Below, one piece after another: positions 52,117 to 59,775 of a stretch of 64,000 nt of DNA. Numbering within the stretch: position 1 is the first letter of the stretch; each line of letters starts with the position of its first letter. The notes under the pieces were generated by a model. The model worked only from the letters and a program-made list of their open reading frames with translations. It had not been told where the DNA came from and did no database searches. Source of the DNA: an uncultured Ignavibacteriota bacterium (GTDB lineage Bacteria; Bacteroidota; Ignavibacteria; Palsa-1295); contig CAIUMP010000056.1 of assembly GCA_903900335.1 (NCBI GenBank), positions 62,001 to 126,000 of the forward strand. The letters are read 5' to 3'. The position numbers and the translations under genes are program-made.

Positions 52117-54366
52117 TTGAACCACATCTCGCTCACTCTCAACGCCGGTCCACTCTGGCTGTATCTTCTTATCCTGCTGGCCAGTGTACTGGTGGCGGTT
52201 TGGTCGTACCGTAATACGATTCCGCGCACAACGAACTTTCGTAGGAATGCACTGATCACGCTTCGCTCGTTGGGCCTGGCTGCGCTGCTTTTGGCGATCT
52301 TCCAGCCGATCTTTAGCTCCACCACCACCCAGAAGACAATCCCTTCGTTCGCACTTGTGATGGACAACTCGCAGTCCATGGCGCTGCCGGAGCAAGGACA
52401 TGTTCTCACACGTAGCACAGCGACGCGTAGGGACGCTATGGTTGCAAGCATTCACGAAGCGATACCAAAGGGAATGCTGACTGACGGTACGCAGTCCGAT
52501 CTCTACTCTGTCGGTGAACGCACCTATTCGCTTGGCAATAAGACGCCGATTGATAGCATTCGTCCTGTCGCTTCGCAGACCGATCTTTCTAGTTTGTTCG
52601 AGGTGATTCGCGCTGAACGCAAGACGAAGAACACCGAGGCGATCGTTCTGTACACGGACGGTGCATTCACTGCCGGAAAGAACCCCGTCTATTCCGCTAC
52701 CGATCTCGGTGTACCTGTTTACGTCGTGGGACTTGGTGATTCGACGGAGCCGCGCGATGTAGCCGTGACAGAGCTCTTCACCAATGAGGTAGGTACCATC
52801 GGTGCGCTGCAGCCGGTGGACATTACGATCCACTACGGTGGCGCAAAGCCGGGAGAGCACATCACGGTCGAGCTCTTCGAAGAAGAGCAAAAGCTCGGCG
52901 AACGAGCGATCGAGATCGCCCAGGCAAGTGGAGATGAAGCCGTGAGCTTTCAATACACCCCGACAACCGAGGGGACGAAGAAGCTGATCGCGAAGGTCAC
53001 GACACTTTCTGGCGAAGCAACAGACAAGAACAATCTGCGCATTGCGTATGTCAAGGTGTTGAAGAACAAGTTTCATGTCCTTCTCTTTGCAGGCGCGCCA
53101 TCGAGTGATGTGAGCTTCTTGCGACAGTTCTTTTCGGAAAATCCATCGCTCCAGCTCACGACATTTATTCAGAAGCAGGGAGCCGAGTTTTACGAGGGTA
53201 CACCGACACGTGAGAAGTTCGGACAAGTGGATCTTGTGGTACTTGCCGGTTTTCCCATCGCATCAACTTCGGACGCCACGATCGCGCTTGTACGCGATCT
53301 TCTGACGCGCGAGGGGCGCTCGTTGCTTTTCGTCGCATCCCGTCAACTCGATCTTGGGAAGCTTCAGCAATTGGGAGATGCACTGCCGTTCAAAGTGGAG
53401 CCGCGAATGGCATCACAGAATGAGATCAAGGCTGGCATGGCAGTCAATCCAGCTGTCTCAGATAATCCGGTGCTGCACATTCCCCCGGATGAACGCGGGA
53501 AGATCAGCTGGGATGGCGTCGCCCCGCTCTTCAAAACCGAAACTCACTTTCAGGCGCGGCCCGAAAGCCAAACGCTCGCTGAAGCGACTATGGCTGGCGT
53601 AAAACTTGGCGAGCCGCTCATTCTTTCACGTCATATTGGACAAGCCCGGCAGCTGGCGATCACAGGCTACGGCCTGTGGCAGTGGAAGCTTACCAGCTTC
53701 GGACGTGAGCGCGCGTATGCGAACCGTAGCGACACAGCAAAGCAACTCGTAAGTGCACTCGATCTATTCCTATCGAACGCGGCGCGTTGGCTAACGACGG
53801 AAGAATCGAACAAACGCGTACGCATCGCGCCGGAGCGGAAGTTCTATCAGGCCGGAGAACGCATCGAAGTCTTCGGACAAGTCTATAATGAGAGCTACGA
53901 GCCGATGGAACATGCGGACGTCACCATCCGCATAACAGGATCTGCGCTCACAAAGCCCGTGGATCTCGCGTTGGAGGCTGTGGGCAACGGACGCTTCACC
54001 GCCGTGATGCCGGAAGGGCTACCGAAAGGTGATTACGCATTCAAAGGAGCGGCCTCTGCCAGTGGCGTGGAGATCGGAACAGACGATGGGCGATTCAACG
54101 TCGGCGATTTTAATATTGAGCTTGCGGAGCCGCGTATGAGAAGCGATATTCTCCGACAAATGGCTGAACGCACCGGAGGAAAATTCTACACACCTGAAAC
54201 AGCGGTGAATATTCTCAAGGACATTCAGGCCTCGCCGCGCTTCACGCCACGCGAAATCTCCAACACCAGGGATTTCGAGATATGGAATAGCTGGCCGCTG
54301 CTAGCTCTCGCACTGCTGTTCTTCAGCACTGAGTGGTTTATTCGCAAGCGATTGGGGATGTTATAG
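52117..54366 (+). CDS. VWA-domain inner-membrane protein (large)
   Basis: A 749-residue protein with two N-terminal membrane segments (LWLYLLILLASVLVAVW and ALITLRSLGLAALLLAI) and one at the C-terminus (WPLLALALLFFSTEWFI). The region between is periplasmic or cytoplasmic. SFALVMDNSQSMAL (residues 77-90) is a VWA MIDAS motif (DNSQS). A later TRDLL-like part has LVREGRSLLFVA (glutamine-amidotransferase-like Rossmann segment), and the 600s have Ig-like strands (YNESYEPMEHADVTIRI). Bacteroidota have similar BatA-like or aerotolerance-type proteins. The start is TTG 52117 (two bases after the previous stop). Function unknown. Confidence 0.75.
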   Translation: MNHISLTLNAGPLWLYLLILLASVLVAVWSYRNTIPRTTNFRRNALITLRSLGLAALLLAIFQPIFSSTTTQKTIPSFALVMDNSQSMALPEQGHVLTRSTATRRDAMVASIHEAIPKGMLTDGTQSDLYSVGERTYSLGNKTPIDSIRPVASQTDLSSLFEVIRAERKTKNTEAIVLYTDGAFTAGKNPVYSATDLGVPVYVVGLGDSTEPRDVAVTELFTNEVGTIGALQPVDITIHYGGAKPGEHITVELFEEEQKLGERAIEIAQASGDEAVSFQYTPTTEGTKKLIAKVTTLSGEATDKNNLRIAYVKVLKNKFHVLLFAGAPSSDVSFLRQFFSENPSLQLTTFIQKQGAEFYEGTPTREKFGQVDLVVLAGFPIASTSDATIALVRDLLTREGRSLLFVASRQLDLGKLQQLGDALPFKVEPRMASQNEIKAGMAVNPAVSDNPVLHIPPDERGKISWDGVAPLFKTETHFQARPESQTLAEATMAGVKLGEPLILSRHIGQARQLAITGYGLWQWKLTSFGRERAYANRSDTAKQLVSALDLFLSNAARWLTTEESNKRVRIAPERKFYQAGERIEVFGQVYNESYEPMEHADVTIRITGSALTKPVDLALEAVGNGRFTAVMPEGLPKGDYAFKGAASASGVEIGTDDGRFNVGDFNIELAEPRMRSDILRQMAERTGGKFYTPETAVNILKDIQASPRFTPREISNTRDFEIWNSWPLLALALLFFSTEWFIRKRLGML

Positions 54367-54386
54367 ACCAGCGCAAACACTGTAAA

Positions 54387-54423
54387 AAGGCCGGCACCCC
54401 ATTGGAATGGAGATGCCGGCCTT
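54387..54423. terminator. Terminator between convergent genes
   Basis: AAGGCCGGCA (54387-54396) pairs with TGCCGGCCTT (54414-54423) around a 17-base loop. On the minus strand the stem is followed by a T-run (TTTTTACA), so it should end the DoxX transcript; it may also serve the VWA gene. Confidence 0.75.
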
Positions 54424-54464
54424 AAGCTTGCTAGCCCGTTCTGCCGAAATTGTCCCAACCGGCC

Positions 54465-54896
54465 TTAGGCAGTCGCGACCTGGAGTGACGCCTGGCTACG
54501 TCCGTCCAGGCTCATTTGCCACGGCGTCGGAATGGCGGTCATCAACAACCCGGCACCAATGAGCGCGAAGTTCTTCATGAAGTTGACCATGTCCCCCATC
54601 TTCGCCATCGGGTCAGAATCATTCCAGAAGGCATGCATAGTGAATGTCACTGGCAGGAGAAAGAGGATCATCGCGGCGACACCGATCTTAGGCTTGTAGC
54701 CAGTCAGTATGCTCAGAGATGCGATCGTCAGCAGCACGCCGCCGATGAATACGCTTACTTCCGGCATCGGCACGCCCTTGCTCGCCGCATAGCCTGCGAG
54801 CATTGCGTTGCTGGAAAAATGGTTGAAAGCATTAAATAGCAGATACAACCCAAAAATAATGCGCCCAATAAGAAAAGAGATCTTCATAATCGACAT
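54465..54896 (-). CDS. DoxX-family membrane protein
   Basis: A 143-residue protein with four hydrophobic segments (IIFGLYLLFNAFNHF, VFIGGVLLTIASLSILTGY, VAAMILFLLPVTFTMHAFW, NFALIGAGLLMTAIPT). The start GRIIFGLYLLFNAFNHF is a DoxX hallmark. DoxX-like proteins are small four-helix membrane proteins of often unknown role in quinone or redox processes. ATG 54887 (three residues later) is an alternative start. Confidence 0.85.
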   Translation of the reverse strand: MSIMKISFLIGRIIFGLYLLFNAFNHFSSNAMLAGYAASKGVPMPEVSVFIGGVLLTIASLSILTGYKPKIGVAAMILFLLPVTFTMHAFWNDSDPMAKMGDMVNFMKNFALIGAGLLMTAIPTPWQMSLDGRSQASLQVATA

Positions 54897-54989
54897 TAGT
54901 TAGAATGTGTGTTTACGCAATCATTGTTGCAACTACCACTTCTAACGACAGCCCATTCTTATTTGTTTCAACAATTATTATTTCGTTGA

Positions 54990-55625
54990 TTATGGCTTGG
55001 ATTCGAAGCTTTTCTTTCGGATGATGGCAAACCATGCCTTCGGTCCACCAGCACTATAGCGCGAGCCGTCGTACTCCGGTCGTACGTTGTAGTTGGATGG
55101 CGTAACGGACTCGACAGTCCAGCCTTCCTGAAAACGGTCGTGAAGCATCTGTTTCGAAATCCTTCTCGGACCTTGCAAACCGGGCTCTGCGTCGCTGAAG
55201 CAAATGAGGAAGAGCCGTCCTCCAGGTTTTAGTACATGCGCAAGCCCCATGACATACCTCGCTGCGTCTTCATCACTAAATACATGGAAGACACCGCTGT
55301 CGATGATGTTATCGAACTGCTCGTCCCAATCACCGAGCGTTAGGCCATCCTTGACGAGGAAGGTGGCGGCGATGCCTCTCTCTTGCGCCTTGGATGCTGC
55401 ACGTTGAATTGCATCCGGCACGAAATCGTACCCCGTTACGGTGCAGCCGCGCGCTGCAAAGAAGAGCGCATTTTCTCCAGTACCGCAGCCGGAGTCGAGC
55501 AGCGTACCGTGGATCTGATCAGCAACGGCAACGAGTGCCTTTTGCGGAGTGGGGATTTCCCATGCCGGGGCTTCGCCGGAATAAGCGTTTTGGAATGTCG
55601 TCTGGTCGAGTGGAGTAATTGCCAT
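54990..55625 (-). CDS. Class I SAM-dependent methyltransferase
   Basis: From ATG 55625 it has 211 residues. Motif I is GTLLDSGCGTGENALFFAAR, and FDNIIDSGVFHVFSDEDAAR with LKPGGRLFLICFSDAEPG mark the later beta strands. The end (YSAGGPKAWFAIIRK) is typical of small-molecule methyltransferases such as those for thiopurine or tellurite. The ORF reaches 55844 but the extra part overlaps a low-complexity gene on the same strand and is rejected. Substrate unknown. Confidence 0.85.
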   Translation of the reverse strand: MAITPLDQTTFQNAYSGEAPAWEIPTPQKALVAVADQIHGTLLDSGCGTGENALFFAARGCTVTGYDFVPDAIQRAASKAQERGIAATFLVKDGLTLGDWDEQFDNIIDSGVFHVFSDEDAARYVMGLAHVLKPGGRLFLICFSDAEPGLQGPRRISKQMLHDRFQEGWTVESVTPSNYNVRPEYDGSRYSAGGPKAWFAIIRKKSFESKP

Positions 55626-55680
55626 ACGCTTCAAACATTGTCCTTGCAAGAGTAATGCTTCTCGAACGTGCTGACACAAA

Positions 55681-55706
55681 AGAAAAAGGGAGACCATGGT
55701 CTCCCT
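55681..55706 (-). terminator. Terminator of the Gly/His-rich lipoprotein gene
   Basis: AGGGAGACCATGGTCTCCCT is a perfect 20-base palindrome (55687-55706), and on the minus strand it is followed by TTTTTCTTTT. It lies 26 bases past the stop of the gene at 55732, so it fits an intrinsic terminator. Confidence 0.8.
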
Positions 55707-55731
55707 CTCTTCACCCCCCAACATTCGCTTG

Positions 55732-56172
55732 TTAGTGATGTCCCCCGCCGTGACTGGTGGAGTCCGATAATCCTCCACCACCATTGCTGCCACTGCCACC
55801 ATTGTTGCTACCACCACCATTACTACCTCCTCCGCTTGATCCACCCCCGTGGCGTGTGGAGTCTATTCCACCACCCTCGTGCTGGCTGATGCGCGTGGTG
55901 TCTCCGACATCGCAGCTGTGGTGTGCTTCAGTGGTGTCCCCGCTGTGGCGGAGATCGGTGGTGTCGCTGGTGGTGGAGTCGTGATGAACGATGCTGGAAT
56001 CACGATGGGAAGCGCTGGAGTCGCTGCCGAGGGCAACACGGCCGCGGCTCACAGCGCTATCGAGGGATGTGCGCAGCCCGCTGTTAAGGATCGAGCTGAG
56101 ATTATCCGAGCATCCTGATGAGGCGGCGGTCAGCACGAAGCTAACCGCGAGTAATTTGGCAAACTGTTTCAT
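55732..56172 (-). CDS. Gly/Ser/His-rich lipoprotein
   Basis: A 146-residue protein. ATG 56172 opens a lipoprotein signal (KQFAKLLAVSFVLTAASSGC, lipobox SSGC). The mature protein is low-complexity: Ser/Thr/Asp/His-rich from residue 50 (HRDSSIVHHDSTTSDTTD, HSGDTTEAHHS), then a Gly/Ser/Asn stretch (GGGSSGGGSNGGGSNNGGSG) and a terminal HGGGHH. The His clusters suggest metal binding, but that is inference. No homologous family recognised. Terminator downstream. Confidence 0.65.
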   Translation of the reverse strand: MKQFAKLLAVSFVLTAASSGCSDNLSSILNSGLRTSLDSAVSRGRVALGSDSSASHRDSSIVHHDSTTSDTTDLRHSGDTTEAHHSCDVGDTTRISQHEGGGIDSTRHGGGSSGGGSNGGGSNNGGSGSNGGGGLSDSTSHGGGHH

Positions 56173-56578
56173 TGGCAATCCTATGAAATAAACTAAAAGA
56201 GACTCACAACTAAAGACACACGTTGCGCCCAAGAATTACAACGTGCGTGAAGTACATGAGGAAATCGTTGCGCGGTAGCACCGACAACAAATAGGGATGC
56301 CCGCCAACGGCATACCTCCTTGCGAAAGAAAATTCGTTGCAAGCTCGGAATGACGCATGTTGCTTCGCTCGCTGTGACAACCGACTTGCCGGGCGAAAGT
56401 TGCGTCCGTTCTAGTGCAAGAACTGAATGAAATAAGGACTTCACGGGTGTAACAAATTCCAGTTTGGTCGGTTATTCCTCCCGGGTGTCGGCGTAAGCCT
56501 GTTACCTTTTGCTTTGGCGCTGGTCTTTATATGAGGGCTGTGTCCCGGATCAGTCTGTGTCTTATCATCGAACCGTGT
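56173..56578. other. Divergent intergenic region
   Basis: 406 bases between two lipoprotein genes on opposite strands. No gene-like frame, tRNA or repeat was found. It must hold at least two promoters, but no confident TAnnTTTG pair was seen. Confidence 0.45.
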
Positions 56579-57376
56579 ATGCGTAATTTCATTGCAGTTT
56601 CCGTTCTTCTTCTTGGTGTGTTCAGCTTCGGTTGCAGCCATTCGACCGATCCGCAGAGTTCAGGTGGATCCGGCAACGGGACGCCGTGGGTGACCGGGCC
56701 CTATGGCGTCGGCGGAAACGTTGATGAGATCAATGCGGGACCTTCTTCATTTGATACGGTCTATTTTGTCGGTGCCGGCGCTGCGACGATTCATCTGACA
56801 GGACCGAAGGATACGACGGCCGGTACGTTCGGCGGATTGTACGCTTTCAATCATCTGCCTGCGGGCAATTATGCGATGACCATTTCGGTGGGCGGCTTTC
56901 CATCTTCGACGGTCTATTTCTCCGAGCCGCGTGATAGTGGTGTCGAGCATTACACGCGGCTATTTCCGGAGTCCTGGATAAAGTCAACGATCGATCTTGT
57001 TTCTCCGGATGTAGATCCCACGAATGGATTGCATGTCAAGACCCATTTGGAAACGATGGACCTCAGTCGGCCTGCCGTTGGAACGGTGTATCTGTATCTT
57101 TCAAAGACGAATGCGATCGATCCGAAGAAGCCAGAGACGTATGATTGGATCTGCAACTATGAGCCAGGATATCAAAAGGACAGTCTGGTGACAGTGACGA
57201 TCCTGCCTCAAGAAGTACGCAAGTACTACCCCAAGGGAACGACCGTTTATTGTAAAGCCTACGCTTCGCCGTACAACCAGCAATACAATTATCCGAGCTA
57301 CGATAGCACCGGGAAGCTATTCTACCCGTACTTTGGGAAATACCCGACGAACGCAGTGCCCATCACCATTCCATAG
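56579..57376 (+). CDS. Lipoprotein with beta-sandwich-like body
   Basis: A 265-residue protein; ATG 56579 opens a lipoprotein signal (RNFIAVSVLLLGVFSFGC, lipobox SFGC). The mature part starts HSTDPQSSGGSGNG and then shows a beta-rich body (VYFVGAGAATIHLTGPKDTT, AGNYAMTISVGGFPSSTVYF, STIDLVSPDVDPTNGL). Tyr-rich end (YASPYNQQYNYPSYDS). No family recognised. It is likely on the periplasmic face of the inner or outer membrane. The upstream ATG 56531 is not favoured. Confidence 0.65.
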   Translation: MRNFIAVSVLLLGVFSFGCSHSTDPQSSGGSGNGTPWVTGPYGVGGNVDEINAGPSSFDTVYFVGAGAATIHLTGPKDTTAGTFGGLYAFNHLPAGNYAMTISVGGFPSSTVYFSEPRDSGVEHYTRLFPESWIKSTIDLVSPDVDPTNGLHVKTHLETMDLSRPAVGTVYLYLSKTNAIDPKKPETYDWICNYEPGYQKDSLVTVTILPQEVRKYYPKGTTVYCKAYASPYNQQYNYPSYDSTGKLFYPYFGKYPTNAVPITIP

Positions 57377-57396
57377 CATGGTGGCTGCCAGGTAGT

Positions 57397-57404
57397 TATA
57401 TTTG
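57397..57404 (+). promoter_or_regulatory. Candidate -7 promoter element
   Basis: TATATTTG (57397-57404) fits TAnnTTTG and lies 28 bases upstream of the SIMPL-domain gene. No clear -33 TTTG was found upstream, so the call is weak. Confidence 0.3.
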
Positions 57405-57432
57405 TGCATTGATCTCCATTCAACTTCCGGCC

Positions 57433-58164
57433 ATGAAGAACTCACTCAATGCGTTACTCTTTTCGATCTCGATCGTGGCCGCCGCGGTGGTGCTGAGCGG
57501 GGCATGGAAGAAATCCCACCCGACGCACGAATCCATTTCGGTAACGGGACTTGCAAATCAGAATTTCACTTCGGACTTGATCGTGTGGTTCGGTGATTTT
57601 ACCGAGAAGGATCTAGTGCTAAAAGATGCGTATGAGAAGCTCAAGCATGATGCGGACATCGTACGCGAGCATTTGATTTCGAAAGGCGCAAAGCCGGAGG
57701 AGATCGTCTTCAGCTCTGTGGATATTAATCGCAAGTGGAAGACCGTTTTCGGCGCCGATGGCAAATCGCGTCAGGATGTCTTTGATGGGTATGAGCTTGT
57801 GCAACACGTGAAGCTGCAGTCGAGTGATGTGGATAAGGTAGAATTGATCTCTCGTGAAGTTACGGAGCTAATAAACAACGGCGTTGAACTCTACTCTCGG
57901 CAACCTTCCTACTATTACACAAAGCTTTCCGATTTGAAGATCAAGATGCTTGCTGCCGCCACGGCAGATGCACGGAACCGTGCGGAGAAGATCGCAGAGA
58001 ACTCGCACTCGTCACTTGGCAAACTTCGGAATGCTTCCATGGGGATCTTTCAGATCACGGGACAGAATTCGAATGAGGAATTCTCGGGTGGTGGCGCGTT
58101 CAATACGTCATCCAAGGCGAAAACGGCTTCGATCACTGTGCGGTTGGAGTTTGCTGTGGATTAA
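57433..58164 (+). CDS. SIMPL-domain (DUF541) periplasmic protein
   Basis: A 243-residue protein from ATG 57433 with a hydrophobic N-terminus (NALLFSISIVAAAVVLSGAW). The DUF541/SIMPL core begins ESISVTGLANQNF and includes VREHLISKGAKPEEIVFSS and TELINNGVELYSRQPSYYYT, ending in AKTASITVRLEFAV. This family forms beta-rich periplasmic or surface proteins; the name comes from one interacting with mouse pelle-like kinase. Function in this organism unknown. Confidence 0.85.
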   Translation: MKNSLNALLFSISIVAAAVVLSGAWKKSHPTHESISVTGLANQNFTSDLIVWFGDFTEKDLVLKDAYEKLKHDADIVREHLISKGAKPEEIVFSSVDINRKWKTVFGADGKSRQDVFDGYELVQHVKLQSSDVDKVELISREVTELINNGVELYSRQPSYYYTKLSDLKIKMLAAATADARNRAEKIAENSHSSLGKLRNASMGIFQITGQNSNEEFSGGGAFNTSSKAKTASITVRLEFAVD

Positions 58165-58314
58165 GGAGTTATCCCCAAAAGGGTTGCGAAGTTAGAACCA
58201 TTCACGGAGTTCTGTCTGTTAAGCGCCCCTGCTGGATAATCCGGGGCGATGTGCTCAGGAACGTGGATGATCGCTCATCCGTAGCAGCAAACAGACAAAG
58301 CAGGATTTTTACCG

Positions 58315-58467
58315 ATGAAAAGAACATTTCAGCCCAGCCGTCGCAAGCGGGCAAATAAGCATGGATTTCGCGCCCGCATGGCCACAAAGAATGGCCGCCG
58401 CGTGCTTGCATCGCGTCGTGCCAAGGGCCGCCACAAACTGACAACCTCCGACGAGCGGAAGTCATAA
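58315..58467 (+). CDS. rpmH: Ribosomal protein L34
   Basis: A 50-residue, very basic protein: [20 protein letters not shown] then [19 protein letters not shown]. This is the classic L34 sequence. It binds 23S rRNA in the large ribosomal subunit. It lies upstream of rnpA with an intrinsic terminator between them, so rnpA may be expressed by read-through. Short for automatic gene finders, but unmistakable. Confidence 0.98.
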   Translation: MKRTFQPSRRKRANKHGFRARMATKNGRRVLASRRAKGRHKLTTSDERKS

Positions 58468-58522
58468 GCATTGGCCCAGTCTGCTGCTTCTGTGGCAGCT
58501 TGACGCATTTAGCTTTCTTAGG

Positions 58523-58552
58523 AGCACCCGAATTCCATTCGGGTGCTTTTTG
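58523..58552 (+). terminator. Intrinsic terminator between rpmH and rnpA
   Basis: AGCACCCGAAT (58523-58533) and ATTCGGGTGCT (58537-58547) form an 11-base stem with a three-base loop, followed by TTTTTG. It lies 55 bases after rpmH and 44 before rnpA, so rnpA either has another promoter or relies on partial read-through. Confidence 0.85.
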
Positions 58553-58596
58553 TTCTTAGAGGCGAATTCCCGAATTTTCAGACAGAGCTCATTCGA

Positions 58597-59094
58597 ATGG
58601 CCGACGAAGGCAACCGCGTTTCTCCCGACCGCCGACATTCGTTGTCCGGCAGGAAGAACTTGGATTGGTTCTTCGCGAATCGGAAATGGGTTCGGAATAC
58701 AGGGAACAGTGTTGTCGAGGCGGCATGGGCAACGCGAGATTTGCCGCAGGACGAGGCGGCGCTTCGTTTCCTCTTCCTTGCAGCCAAGCGCTCCTACAAA
58801 CTTGCTCACGACCGCAATCAGATCAAGCGGTGGCTGCGCGCAGCAGTGACGGAGGCATCCGGCTTTGCGGAGTTGGAGCAAGTGATGGCCGAACGTGGTC
58901 AGCAGGTTCTGCTGATGCTCCGCATCGCTCAGCCAATTCCGGAAATGAGCTGGGAGCTGATTCTAAAGGAGGTAGTTTCTGTTGTCTTACAAATCTCCAA
59001 GCGCAGCATCACTGCTTCAGCCCCACCTACAGGCCGTGCTATGACATTAGTTAAGAAGAAGGACAGGGGTCCTCTCCCGGAGATTCAATCCTAG
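58597..59094 (+). CDS. rnpA: Ribonuclease P protein component
   Basis: A 165-residue protein that helps RNase P RNA to mature tRNA 5' ends. The N-terminal half contains [20 protein letters not shown] and the RNR signature [20 protein letters not shown], a conserved basic helix that contacts RNA. It is longer than usual (about 120) with a C-terminal extension. Start ATG 58597 follows the terminator. yidD comes next with a 17-base gap. Confidence 0.93.
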   Translation: MADEGNRVSPDRRHSLSGRKNLDWFFANRKWVRNTGNSVVEAAWATRDLPQDEAALRFLFLAAKRSYKLAHDRNQIKRWLRAAVTEASGFAELEQVMAERGQQVLLMLRIAQPIPEMSWELILKEVVSVVLQISKRSITASAPPTGRAMTLVKKKDRGPLPEIQS

Positions 59095-59111
59095 CAAGCA
59101 CCCTTTACGAC

Positions 59112-59321
59112 ATGCGGGCGATCTTCATCTTCCTAATTCGTATTTATCAGCGGCTGATATCGCCGCTCTTCCCACCATCCTGCCGTTTTGTACCGACGTG
59201 CTCGGAGTATTCGGCGCAAGCCATTCAGAAATTTGGAGTTGTGCGGGGTGTCTGGCTGGGGATAAAGCGAATTTCTAAGTGCCACCCATTACACAAGGGT
59301 GGCTATGATCCTGTTCCATAA
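59112..59321 (+). CDS. yidD: Membrane protein insertion efficiency factor YidD
   Basis: A 69-residue protein with the family signature [20 protein letters not shown] then [15 protein letters not shown], followed by RISKCHP and KGGYDP. It supports YidC-dependent insertion of proteins into the inner membrane. In most genomes yidC follows, but here the next gene is a small unrelated membrane protein, so yidC must be elsewhere. Confidence 0.96.
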   Translation: MRAIFIFLIRIYQRLISPLFPPSCRFVPTCSEYSAQAIQKFGVVRGVWLGIKRISKCHPLHKGGYDPVP

Positions 59322-59469
59322 TGCAAACTCATTCTCTTCCCTAAATCCTGTTTTCTATCTCTTTTGGTTTCAATTCCATGAACTGAACGATTCCGATTAA
59401 CATTGTACTAAAGGACGGGATGTTCCGTCGCCCCATGAGCCTGTTGTCCGAGTAATTTCCCAAAGTGTT

Positions 59470-59733
59470 ATGATGTCACGAACCGTAAGTATTCGGCTGA
59501 TCGCTGTGGCCTTGTTGATCGCTGCAGCGGACATTGCGCTCGCCGTCTTCAAGGTGTTTGGCGGCGAATACGGGTGGTTAGATTATGCTGTGATCGCACT
59601 CGTCGCTGTCATCTTCCTTGCTGCAGCTCTGCTTCGCGGAAGGGATCGAGCGGAAGAAGTGCAGGCTGCGAAATCAGTTCGCAACTCCTTCCTAAAGCAC
59701 AAGTGGGAGCAAAAGTACCGCCGCGAGTGGTAA
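59470..59733 (+). CDS. Small membrane protein, unknown
   Basis: An 87-residue protein with two hydrophobic segments (IRLIAVALLIAAADIALAVF and WLDYAVIALVAVIFLAAALL) and a basic tail (KHKWEQKYRREW). Double ATG at 59470 and 59473. No family recognised. It lies in the rpmH-rnpA-yidD region, after a 148-base gap without features, where yidC would be expected. It is far too small to be YidC. Confidence 0.6.
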   Translation: MMSRTVSIRLIAVALLIAAADIALAVFKVFGGEYGWLDYAVIALVAVIFLAAALLRGRDRAEEVQAAKSVRNSFLKHKWEQKYRREW

Positions 59734-59775
59734 GCCCTTGTTCACTCTAATCTTTGACGACTTCGGATTAGCGGC

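Noticed and set aside
51345-53226. Long minus-strand open frames (up to 503 residues) opposite the SpoU methyltransferase and VWA genes
   Set aside because: They are Arg/Cys-rich, have no domain pattern and lie opposite genes with clear motifs; they are shadows caused by high GC.
54990-55844. N-terminal extension of the SAM methyltransferase gene to 55844
   Set aside because: The added part is antisense-like Val/Met/Ala-rich sequence lying over the Gly-rich lipoprotein gene and the terminator; ATG 55625 gives a normal start.
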